Shown here: positions 37,587-49,300 of the stretch, piece by piece
Position numbering within the stretch: position 1 is the stretch's first letter
Layout: every line of letters starts with the position of its first letter
Assembly (NCBI RefSeq): GCF_022539315.1
Contig: NC_066316.1
Span: 29,141,245-29,205,244 of the forward strand
DNA length: 64,000 nucleotides
From: Serinus canaria
Taxonomy: Eukaryota; Chordata; Aves; Passeriformes; Fringillidae
Reading direction: 5' to 3'
Notes under the pieces: model-generated
Database searches by the model: none
What the model was told of the DNA's origin: nothing
What the model saw: the letters and a program-made list of their open reading frames with translations, nothing else
Program-made: the position numbers and the translations under genes

Positions 37587-39759
37587 TCAACTGAATCTAG
37601 CACACAGAGACGGGAAATAATGGCAGGTGATATTGATCCTACACTAGGACAGCAGCAAGGTGCTAATTGTCAAATACCTGGAGGGTCAGACCTACCAAGA
37701 AGGTGACACAGCCAGTAAAAGTTTTCACCATTTTTATTTCTTCGGTAGTAAGTGTCTGTTCCCAGACACACAGAACAGATTAAAACCCAACACTAAATGA
37801 ATTGGTAGACATGTCTATTCTTATATAGCTAGGCAAGGGCAGGTCAAAGAACAGCAAATGCTGTTATGTGCAGCAAAGATGCTGCTATTGATTAGCACTC
37901 CTGTCTCAAATGAGAGTGGAACAGAGCCCCAGAGACTGAGCTCAGTGAGAAGAACCAGGCTGTGATGTTCACTGCTCCCCCCCATCCCTCCCTGCAGCAC
38001 TGTAGTCTGGTTGATCAAATCCAGCTCTAACTGAGCTGGAGAGAGAATCCAGAATTACACACAGGGTAATGTGTGTGTGTGTAACCAAACTACCAAAACA
38101 GAAAAAAGTTCATTCCTACAGCAACATAATGGAGACAATGTTTGATGCAATGGCACCTGCACAGGACAGGAAAGGAGGCAAGAGGAATGTGTGCTTGGGG
38201 GAATGAGTTTATAGGCTGAACAGCTCTGCAGGCCCTTGCTGTGTTGTTATTGTTGACTGTTTGTTTTATCTCTGGTTTTAGAGTGTCACTGTGAAATACC
38301 ACCAGAGTAAGTGAAGTACAAACTTAGCACAGAACCTTCACCTGACATGTCTAATTCTTCCTCTCAAAAAGAGTGCTCTCAGGGTTAAGAGGTTACTTTA
38401 GTCTCCTTATATATTTGCTTCTCTGATTAAATTGTTGGTGGCAAAACAGAGTAAATATCAACATGGTGTTCTCTTTTAGTCACGGTACCACTAAAAACTT
38501 GGTACTCTACTGCTGACAAAAAGAAAGGATATTGTGCTAACACTCTGGCAGCAGTGACTTACAGTGCAGGTCCCAGGCTCCAACCCTGCCATATGGTAAG
38601 TTTGTTACAGATTATTTGTTTGTTACTGTCTAGACACTGTAGCTTCAATTCCCTCCACCAAAAGCCCTCAGATGGTGATGCTTCTTGCAAACATTGTCTA
38701 GATCGGAAACTCTGCTCCAAAGAAACACTCAGCACCATATGCTGAGTTGGGTTTTGCCTCTTGCTTATACATGTGCTCAATGTTCATTTTTAGGAGCCAG
38801 TAGACATCAAGGACTGGGAACCTAAACAGAGACAGGCTCAAGGCAGATGACACATACCACACTTACCCACACATCCTATTCTCTTGGGAAGTTTTAAGAA
38901 TGAAAGTTCATAGATCCAGAAAGCTAGAAAGAGTTTTGCTAACACACACAGTACTCATTGTATCAAATATTAGGAGGAAATTAAGGTTTAACACAGCTGG
39001 GAAAAGGACCCAATGAGTGATGGATGGTGAAGGGCTGTAAGAAGCAAAGAGAGAAGTGAGAAAGGAGCCTAAGAAAGCTGGTAAGGACCTAGGGAGGTTT
39101 TACTACCTGAATATAAAATGACAGATTGCCTTGGCAGATTTAGAAAAATTTTATAGTGGCATGTAAATACCACAGTGGGAGAACAGAAGGCCCTCATTCC
39201 TCTATAAACCTTAACAGAGTGTCATTTGCACCTTGGTCACACAGGCAGATAGCTTGAATCTCAGCATGTGCCAGAACAGTAAAGCAGGAAGAAAAGAGGG
39301 ACAGTGAATGGTGAAAGGACTTCTTTCAGGGTGCATGACCCATCAATAGCACAGAAAGTACTCAGGCTCCCTGGTGTCCTCATCACCAAGTTGTGGTGCT
39401 GCGTTGTGATTTGGGATCACTTTTAGTTTAATGTTTAGGTGTTTGAAATGCCTCAAGTATCCTAATGTTTGAAGTAATCCTGAGGCAGTCAGATCACTTT
39501 ATCAATTCTGAGTATATTCTTACTTGCTCCCCTGGAGCTCTCTTATCATTGTGCTCCAAAGCCATCCTTTGAGGAGTCTCCAGAGCCATGTGGTTAGGGA
39601 TAGACCAGGACAGGGTTAATCCTCTGTTCTCAGCCAGCATGTAGTCTAGTAATGGAATATGTAAAGATAAAAGCAGCTGCCATCAGCACGTTTTCTTCCA
39701 AATCAGCACTTTGATGTAGAACTCATTGTGGTTCAGAGAGAGCTGGGCCTTGTTGCTTT

Positions 39760-40345
39760 TCAGGGATGTAATGAGCAGTGTCTAATATGCTCATTATGCT
39801 AACTGTTATCAGACAAATTTCTGCATCTGAGCATATCATGACATCGCAGCCGGTTTTACGTCTGTGTGCACATGAGGCAGACATCTGCCAAGCAAACAAC
39901 CTTAAAGTGTGTGCATCTTTCCAGTGAGTAAAATGGACACACATGGATCCCTTCTCCACTCCAACAGCTTCTACAGTCTCAGAAGTCTGTTGCTCAATGC
40001 CTTCCTCTCCCCTCAAGGCCTTCATTAAGGTGTACACGTGCAGTGGCTTCAGGCCAGCCTTCTGCTCTGCACTCATTAGCTCATTCCGGCACACTGTGAT
40101 TGCACAGGTACACAGCAGATGCCATTATTTGAGCTGGCATTTGCCAGCAATTAAAACACAATAACTATAGAGCTTGTCAAGGCATTTTCTCTTTGTGGGA
40201 TTACTTGGTTTGTTTCCATATTCTAAGTGAAAATAGCTGCAATTCCTGCTGACGAACATTGACACCTCACCTAATGCACCCGTTTCTTTACATCTTGAGG
40301 GTTTTTGAACTTCCCAATCTCTGTCCATTTACAATATGTTTCGCA
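39760..40345. promoter_or_regulatory. CpG-retaining unique block, candidate conserved element
   Basis: Eight CpG dinucleotides lie between 39845 and 40343, a high density for this window, in complex non-repetitive sequence. TAATGAGC-like and CTCATTA-like homeodomain words and TTTGCCAGCAATTA are present. Several opposing frames stay open (for example 39723-40094 minus, 123 codons), but none looks like a known protein. The texture resembles vertebrate developmental enhancers. This is inference and rests on texture alone. Confidence 0.3.
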
Positions 40346-42035
40346 GTATTCTGGAAATGTTTTTTCTTGTCTGAAATGAGAAATTTGCCACTTATCTGCC
40401 CCATACTGATGCTAAATAGTACAAGTAGAGAGTAGCTAAGTAATGCTGTTGTAAACCCAGCCTTGTGGTGTTTCTTTTTCTGGCAGTGAAGTGTGTATGT
40501 CGGGGTTGGCTTTTCTTTTTGACATCCCATCACAGATGCTGTGTAATATCACATGTATCTTACCCCCCCGCTCTGCTGAACAATCATAAGAGCTGAGAGA
40601 AGTTTGTTTTATTCTTAATCAGAACATAATTTGAGGCTGATATTTTTCTTTTCCATAGTCTTAAGTAATTTCCCACTGCCTTAGTCCTCAGTAACAAATC
40701 TTGTCTTTGGGAGAAGTCAGACATCTTGTGCTGCTAGGTACAGAGAACACACTTTGTGCCCCTCCAGGAAAGATATAGCACTTGAAACTCACCACTAGAA
40801 TTCAGACTGCCCAGAATTCATCCAACTCTCATCACACAAGGCCAAGACTTATGCAATGCATTCTGTTTTTCTTTATCTGTTTCTGCCAATAAGATGGCTG
40901 AATGAGAATTGCCTAATTGCTGCATTTGTTATCTAAGTGTGTCTAAGAAAGAATGAATGACAATCAAGTGGGACTTTAGAGCAGACTCTCATTCAGCAGT
41001 TCTGAGATACCTGGAAATGAAAGCAGGAACCTTCTTCAGCTCCATTGGACCCTCTGTCTGGGCCAGGAACAGAGACAGGGCTAAGAAAAATAAGTTTTAA
41101 AAAGCATGTAAAAAAACAAAAAGATTCCTCCTTTATTTTAATTAAAGCACTAAAGAGGCCCCTAGGTCCAGCTGGATCCACTGAATTGTCATCTTGAGTT
41201 TCTCAGCATAACATCAGTGCTGCATCATTTATGGAGGTGTATTTGCTTAAGAGTAGTCCTCGTTAAAATTCAATTACATTGAAACTATATAATCCCTCAT
41301 TGTAATAACCTGATAAAAAGCCCTTAACTGCCACACCACGTGCCCATTTAGCAAGAAAATTAGCTCAGCAAAGCACATAGTCTTAATTTAGCAATTAGGG
41401 TGCAGTTTGTATCAGGCTCTTTCGATAAGATTGGGAAGAAATTTACAAGGTAGTTTTGCTCATTGCCAACTATTAAAGGCATGTCAATAGTGAACAGAAT
41501 CCCCAGTGCAGATCTGCCTAGATAATGATGTATTCGTGCATTTCTAAGAGTAAAAAAAGCTACCATGGACAGGATCTTCTCTTTGTAGCCTATTTGCTAT
41601 TTGCCTAATCAGTGTATTGTATTTTCTTTCTGTGCTAAAAGGTGAAATAGATATGTGTTATGAGAATGTATTACAATGTTCCTACCAGCACCAGGGAATT
41701 GTCCTTGATTTTGAACTACTTGATTTTTTGAAAGGTTAGATGCCTTGTTTAGGGTCAAATTCTTCCAAGTGTACCTTAGAAACATTGAGTGGAATATAAG
41801 TTTGTTGACTGTTTGCTCAAAAACAAGCTGTGGATTAAATGGGGCTCTGCTAGGATCTGCTTGTGGGTCTGGATGACTTTGACAGATTTATTAATTATGA
41901 GGAGATCATAGCCTGTAGAACTTTCCACACCTTGACTTCATGGGGGGACTAACTTTTGTCAGTGCATTGAGAATATTTGTTGAGGGGTGATACCAGTGCC
42001 ATGAACTGTATTTCTATAAGGTCCAAGAGAGTCAA
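40346..42035. other. Unique noncoding sequence upstream of the second LTR
   Basis: No gene or mobile element is recognised. The part around 41.26-41.56 kb is rich in TAATTTAGCAATTA-like and CAATTACATTG-like words with three CpGs and could be another regulatory element. Support is weak. Confidence 0.5.
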
Positions 42036-42464
42036 TGTTGTGAGAAATAGCTACTTACTTTTCATAGTTTTGGAAGGTTTATTAAACCTTATCAAAAATA
42101 CAACAGAAGACTGAATAAAGAAAAAAGGTCAGGGCAATGGGAGAAAAGATTTTCCCTGCAATGTGCTCAGCCCCCCCACAATGGAAGTTTTCCCTTTTTA
42201 ACCCTTTAACCCCTCCCAAAGTTCCATCCATCAACCCTCTTTGCTGTCCAGTGGTGGAGATCTCTTCCTCAAATCCTGATTGGAGGTCGGATGTCCCCAT
42301 AGTGACAAGCCAGCCCTCCCAGATGTCCCAACCCCAGCTGTCCCTTGATAACCATGCAAGGGGGTAAAACACAACTATAAATCTTAAAACTTTTCTTAAC
42401 CTGTACATATGATTCTTTGTCTATTAATTGTGAGAGTCAATCATCGCATTACTCATCTATCACA
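42036..42464 (-). mobile_element. Solo LTR of an avian endogenous retrovirus
   Basis: A solitary LTR of about 429 bp on the minus strand. Read in its own direction it opens TGTGATAGATGAGTAATGCG. It carries ACTCTCACAATTAATAG, a U3 with CCAATCAGGATTTGAGG and a GGGTTAAAAAGGG promoter-like word, then AATAAACC as polyadenylation signal (about 42079-42086). It ends CTATTTCTCACAACA. The two ends are imperfect inverted repeats (TGTTGTGAG against CTATCACAA in plus-strand order), as LTR ends are. I see no clear target-site duplication, so one edge may have decayed. No internal retroviral genes are attached. The type resembles songbird LTRs, but the library name is not determined. Confidence 0.75.
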
Positions 42465-43298
42465 AGGTGATATTGTTGACCTCCTCTCTGCAGCTTTTAT
42501 CAAAGACCAGGTAAAAAAAAAGCACATCCCTACAGCTTACTCTCAGTATCCACCACTTGCAGCAGCAGTAGATTTTAATGGTATATGTGAAGCAGTGGAT
42601 GATTGATAATCAAAGCTAAAACGTCTCCTAGAAACAAAGTTAATGACGAGCTCCCAAAGTTTTCAACACATAGAAGCCTACTAGTACCCTTTGCCAGTGT
42701 AGTGGAAGATAGTTCCAGGGCTCCAGATGCAAACTGGGGAATTTTCAACTCAAGATTAATGGAGAAAAGTCCAAGGCGAAGCAATGATACCCTGTTATTT
42801 AGGCTCTGGCTCCCCGAGCAGTCAATATTTGCTTTGACTGAGATCTGATGTGGTCCAGAAAAGCTGGTTATACAGTGTCTTTTCACTTTGTCCTTTATTA
42901 GGCTGCCCAGTAGATGGCTTCTTTCCTCGGCTTTTTGGTGTTTTATTTTTAAATTGATTTTTTAAATAATGTTTCATGACAAATTTCAGAAGCCCTTTCA
43001 TGGGAGCCAATCAAGAGAAGAGAGTTCTTTCTCACTGGAGCTGTTTCTAACCCCACAATATTGCAGGGAAGGTGGCATGTGAGTGCTTCAGGAATGAGAA
43101 TACATTTATGAGGTTATTCAGAGCATTTTTTATTCATATTCCTTCTAGCTATCTTTCAATTTATATTTAAAACTTCACAGTGGTCCCTTGCTGTTCATTT
43201 TGTTATGAAGTGTTAATGGTTCTCTAGAAGTATACATTTTCTATTTGTATGAGTGATTTTTATCTCTTACTAAGTCTCTTTGCCATGCTAATGAAGTG

Positions 43299-43332
43299 AA
43301 TTACTAGCTTTAATTAATATAATTACTAGCTT
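43299..43332. repeat. Direct repeat AATTACTAGCTT, period 22 bp
   Basis: The 12-base word occurs at 43299-43310 and 43321-43332, separated by TAATTAATAT. It is a small AT-rich duplication. Confidence 0.7.
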
Positions 43333-46300
43333 ATTTTCCTTGGTATTTTTTAATAGCAGAATTGAAATTCTATTTGTTATTTATAAGTTTATGTAGGAAC
43401 ATAGATAGACTAATAGTTGTTCTGTTCTCATGTGCAATATCAGAATAACATAAAGGGTTACCAGTAATAAACTAATGCTGAACTACCAAAATGAAATAGC
43501 TAATTAAATGAAACTTTTGTGCATATTTATCTACATATTTCTTTTTATGTGCAAAAGTATTATTGCATCCACAAGTACCCTTTTTTCACAGACCAGGTTT
43601 TACATTATGTAATTTCTGTTGGCAGGCAATGCTAGCATTTTTCCCTTGGAAAAGTTGAGTTGCTTGGCAGACATGAATTTGACTGAGCAGGAACTTAGTA
43701 GTAGACCACACAGCTGTTGACTTTGGGGGTCCTGTATAATTCACAAAATTTTCATCAGCCCTTGTAATTTTAGAAATACTCATGTGGGACTCTCACTGTG
43801 ATTTTGTTCATTTTCTCATCTGAAACAGTCACAAATAGGAAAATGCAAGCTGCATCTGCATGATTACCTGAGTTTTGCCAGGTTTTCGATCAGGCTATTG
43901 TGGTTACACTATGAACCACTCAAAGTACAGAAAATCAGGGTTCCTCAGGTAGGCAGACTTGTTTTGACACAGAAGAAATCATTTATCAATGGCTCAGTGA
44001 ATTCCTGTAGCCACAGCTCTAGGGGGTCACAGCTGCTTAGAATCTCTGCTGAGCTCCTGTGATAATGATGAGGCTTTGCTCAAAATATTTCCAGGTTTAA
44101 GTGATGTTCTGTAAAGTTTGCAAGTGAAAACTGGAAAGATATAAAGCAATCTGGAAATAGCTTGTCAGAAGACATATAACCCACAACTTGTCTTGACTCC
44201 ACAGGGTCTTTATGTATTAGAAATTCTCTATTTTTTGTCTTTATTGCTCTAAAGGAGGTTGCTCTTGTTGTGTCCATTCCATGACAGGTTGGAATTGACT
44301 GATAACATGATCTCCCAAGGAGCTGCAAGAGCAGTTTCTTTTGAGGGTGACAGCAGAGCTGGCAAGGCTGTGCCTTCACTGGCAAGGACATGGCCCCATA
44401 GTATCTGAAGAGAAGAATAGAGCAGATCTGGTCATGGTGGCTCATACAGGCAACCAGGCCACTAGGGCAGTCAGAGAAGAAGTTGTGATGCCTGTGGGTA
44501 CACACAAGTTCTGCTTCCAGCCTGCATAAAGAGCCCAGGAAGAGCACCCCCGAGCTCTCAAACCACATCAAGAGAATTGTATTTGCCTTTATGTGCGACT
44601 GTGAAACAGCTTTTCCTCTCCAGCCTTGGGGCACTACATAAACAAATAGAATGAGCAGGAAAATAACTACAGGCTGACCTATAAGAACCTCAAGATTTAC
44701 TCTCCTACAGACATAATCAGCATCCCAAACATCTGTACAGCACAGTCCAGACTATACAAATTACCAGCCCATCATTGACTGTGGTGTAAAATACTGCCAG
44801 TGTCCTGAGCTTGGACACAGTGTTTCCTTAGTCACAAATATCCTACCTTCCCCACCTAGAAAGTGAGGCAGGCAGAACCTGAAATCCCATGTATTAGTAA
44901 ATGAATTTGAACACCATGGGTGAAAGACAAACTGAAGGGGACATTCACTGGAAGCTAGCACTTGAGAAGATGTGAAGTGGAAAGTTCTGAAACCTGGGCA
45001 AGGGACAAGAAGGAGCAAGGAATGAGAGAAGACCTACAATTGTGCTTATTCCCTCTGATGATGTGCATCTAAAAAAGAGACCCCAAAAACCAGAAAGGAA
45101 GTGGTAGGCTGCCAAAATGGGCAGACCTAACTGATTTCATCAAACAAATGACCTCCCCACAGTGATTTATGGGCTAATCTCTCACTAAAGGTGATAAGGC
45201 AACTTATCAGTGAGTAGCCAGTACAATTAGTGCTGCTTCATGTATCACTTGAGGTGCTGGCTCCTTGGCAGGACTTTCTCACACAGTTTGTTATTACAAC
45301 CAGTGAAAGTTTGCCTGGCCCTGCTTTCACCTGGCACAGAAATTGTTACTCAGGGCTGAAGACCACAGGAGGTTTCTGCAGCCTAAGCAGGGATCTGCTT
45401 AATTGTTAGATTTGAGCCAAAGGGGCTGTACAGAGATGTAAGCTGAGAATGGGACTCAAAACTCTATGAGCAGGACAAGTGATACACCCAAAAATGGAAA
45501 AGTAGCATTAGCTAGGGAACAGTCATACTAAGAAGGAACATGATCTGCTGAAAACTAACCCAAGCTCACTTTCTGTGTTGTCCTCTCTTAACAAAATGGG
45601 GCTTGAAAAACGGGCAGTTTAATGTTTTTGAACTGGAAGAAATGGGTATGTGTATTTATGGTTTAACAAGTTAATCAAGATTTAGTCCTCTACGATACAT
45701 AAATAGTGAGCCTTAAAGGGCTTAAGATACTATAAATAGGTAGCACAAGTAGCAAGGGATCTATATAGAATTCAGTCTGATGTTTTAAAGCATAAGGGAA
45801 CCACTGCAGCAGCAGTGAAACAGTTAGCTCTCCTCCATTCTTGCTATTATATATGCCCAAAGAATTGTCTGTAATATAAAGACCATAGCCCCTGGTTTAC
45901 ATTCCCTGAGTTGGAGAGATGAGCTGCTTTCACAGTTTACAGGCTAATGGTTACAAATTTACCATTTGTTGTGGTTCCTGAAGAGATCTTCTCAATCACC
46001 TGCCTTTTGTGGAAGAGGTTTGCTGTCTTTCTAGGATGCTCTGAGATCAAAATTATGCCATTAGAAAATAAAGATCTAAATCTGTATACAGGGAGGGTTT
46101 GGATGATGGTTTTACTTTACAGAGATAAACACCAGCCTTTACAAAGAGCAGATCTCCTTCTTTACCCTTTCTTTCAGTTTTCATTAGTGTCTAAATCTGC
46201 CAGCCTGGAACAGGTTCCTTTGTCAGAGAAATATAGCCAAGGAGATGATTCAACTTTGTGCTGCATGTGAAGTAGCTCAGAGCTGCAGTACTGATGCAGG

Positions 46301-49300
46301 AATCAATACAAAGGCATGGATAACAGGATGAGTGGGAAGTCTTTCACACTTTGCAGGTTTCCCCTGGGAAGTATGCTGCTGCTGCTGAGGAAATGATTGT
46401 TCTTACAATGGTGTTCGCTGCCAGCATAAAAAATTATGCTGAATTTATCCTGCTTATTCTTACACTTCCATACAGCTTCATGGCTCCATATGACCTGTGG
46501 AGCAGATCAAAAGGCCACCAAGGGCACAATGGACTGTCAGCAAAATTGTGGGCTTGAGAGTGGCTCTCATTGCTCATGAGTGGAAGGAGCAATTTTGAAG
46601 TCAGCAGGATGAAGGTTTTGATGAGTTCCATGGAAACTAGCAGGTAACACACACCCTACCCAGAAATAAGAGTGCACTGGAAGGATTCAGAGACAGTGCT
46701 TTTCTGAAATCCTATCATACAGAACTTGTTGCAGATATTTTTTCTCCCTAGAAAGGGAGGGGAAAAATGTCCATTTTTATTACAAATGCCTCCCAGTCAC
46801 TGACTTTTTCCTGGATCAAAGGAGTGAGATCCTCCTTTGGAGGTATGGAAGTAACATTTTTCCTGTTAATTTTTGTAAAGCAAAATGGAGAACTACAGGT
46901 TCCTTTTTTAGCCTGCATATTTCCAGGTTTGCAAAGATTTCAAGGAGTGTCTTGTGGCTTTAAACCAGGAGTTGAAGCAAATGGGAGCAAATCTGGTCTG
47001 AGGCTATAATGGTAAGAAAAGAAGGGAAGTCAGGAAGGGAATATAGACATAACTGCCTATAACTTTTGAGTGTTAAACCATTGTTTGTGTTTGATTTCCA
47101 TTTCCATGCATGTCAGGTCACATCTGTGTCCTAGTTCTAATTCTGTCCCTGGGACAATGGGATATTGCCAGCATTTCAACCCTTCTGTAAGGTGAGATTC
47201 AATGACTGCCTCAGCAACAGCCCCCTCCAGCTCAGGACAACTTAAGGGAAGCAGAAGGGTTTGGCATTTGAAGGCAAAGTTATGCTGTTTGTTCCTGAGG
47301 ATGCTAATTTCTGAATGCCTAATGTAAGGTGCTTCCAAGCCTTAGTCCACTCTCTGTGCTTGTGCAATATTCACAGTTGTCCAATGGGATGCACAGAAGC
47401 CACCTTGGGCAGAATTTAGCCTTGTCATTTCTGAGACCTATGAGAGTAGATATCTGCAAATGTCTCCACAAGTAAGTCCATAACAACTGATTGATTATTT
47501 ATAAAGTGATGAATTAAGGAATAATTCAACATTTTTCATGGCAAAAGGAATAGGTTTATCCAATAAAATACCCAAACATAGGTTTTACTATAAACAAAAT
47601 AATTAACTGACCACATTCCTCAAAATAAATTTGCAGAACATTTTATTCCAAGATGTTGTAGGGATCAGAGAAAGGTTCATTCAAAAGCAGTGAAACACTA
47701 GATCATTCAGCTAGATCATTTGGGGTCTAACCCTCATGGTCTAGATACAACCTTCAGCTCAGCAAGTCTTAAAGTTTATTGGCACCCAGGTGGGTGTTTT
47801 CTGTGAAGTGAGACATACCAACACTATTCTGATCTGCATCCACTGCTAGAGAGGGACAGGGAGTTAAAAAAGGTGTCAATCTGACCCAGCACAGTGGTAC
47901 TTGCACACCACAGTCCTTAGATTCAGTACTAAACATCCTTACCCTCTCTAGCTCTGAAAATGCCAAATATAATATTCCAGTTTCCTCTTTCTACTGCAAG
48001 ACAGCTGCTGCTTTCTTTCTCCATAAAGAGTTTTAGTGTGGTTTGGCCATATTTTGGGCTGATGTAAGGGCTTCTGGTCCTAAGGGTAACAGGAATTATT
48101 CACTGTTTGCTCCAAAGCGTTTGCAAGCTGGGTTGTGTTGTTTATCCTCCACTGTATTAGGAAAAGATATCTTTTGACTGCTGGCATTTCAAATACAAAT
48201 CACTGAAAATAATCCATGTCCTCAAGGAAAAAAAACAAACAATTAAACATGTGGTCCTGTAATCTTCAGCAGAGGACGGCCTTTCCATTCCACTGAAGGG
48301 CAAGGGAAAAGCCATCATTTATACTGAGAAGTGTGGAGTGGTGCAGTGGGCAACACTACACCAAGAGTAAATTAATTCTTATTTTTTAGACAATACTGAT
48401 TTCTAGATTACAGATGTATTTTGTGGGCATGGCACATTTGCACTGCTTTCAGCTCATATCAACACACTGTTGATCTCTGGGCTGTCACCTCCACACACTT
48501 GGAAGATCACAGTGCATAGAGGTGAGAAATAGTCCTGTCTCAAGGAAAGTTAAAAAGTGCCTTTTTCTTATTTGATTACTTCTTTCTTGCACAGAGACAT
48601 GATGTGGCTCAGAACTAAATGAGCATTAAAGTGTGAAATTAATTTCTGATTTTCAAACAAAGGGAAAGATGGGACCATGTAAGAACAAAGTATATTCACA
48701 GTGAAGACATTTCAGAATACCTCATATTGTCCTACTCTGTCAGAGCCATTGCACCTACAGGACCACCAGCTTCTCCCATTCAATAGCTCAGAGTACATGA
48801 TCTGACTGTGGTCACAGCAAGATCTTATTCCAGATCCAACTTCAAAATTATCCCTTACCTGGAGATGAGAGTATTCCACCACTGACTGCACCAACAACGA
48901 AATGTAGATGTGGTCTAGATTAAACCAGCCTCAGATATCTGTGGCAGGAAAGATCTCAGAAGTGCTGCACATCTGATTTTGAAAAGGAATAAGGTTTGGA
49001 CCATTTGGGGCAGAGGAGAGCACAGTCCACAATGATGATTTGGGCAGTTTCCATAACACCTTCCACCCTATTTCTTTGTCAAAGATGATGAGCACTCTTT
49101 TGCTTCAGACAATAAACCCATCCTTGCTTATAACTGAGAGACCAACTTTGGTGTTGGGAATCTTTTACAAGACTCAGGCTGTTACGCATGCTTCCAACAC
49201 TCCTAATTTTTGTTCAGTTTGTCTTACCCAAATGTTTCTATTTAAGAGTAAAGAAATTAAGTCAGGAACCAATAATGACCATCCCTGGATTTTTGTAGTT

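Larger units (their letters stand above)
28771..39759. other. Unique AT-rich noncoding sequence
   Basis: About 11 kb without a supported gene. The minus frame at 28985-29401 (138 codons) has no recognisable domain. A self-complementary duplication lies at 32.1 kb. Compound A-rich and CA-rich low-complexity tracts lie at 34.55-34.63 and 37.54-37.59 kb. I recognise no mobile element here. Confidence 0.6.

Noticed and set aside
44080..44634. Longest open frame in the window (minus strand, 184 codons)
   Set aside because: The translation shows no domain, repeat, signal peptide or family likeness, and short plus-strand frames overlap it. A frame of this size is plausible by chance in six frames of 64 kb. 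A protein search with a strong hit would reverse this.
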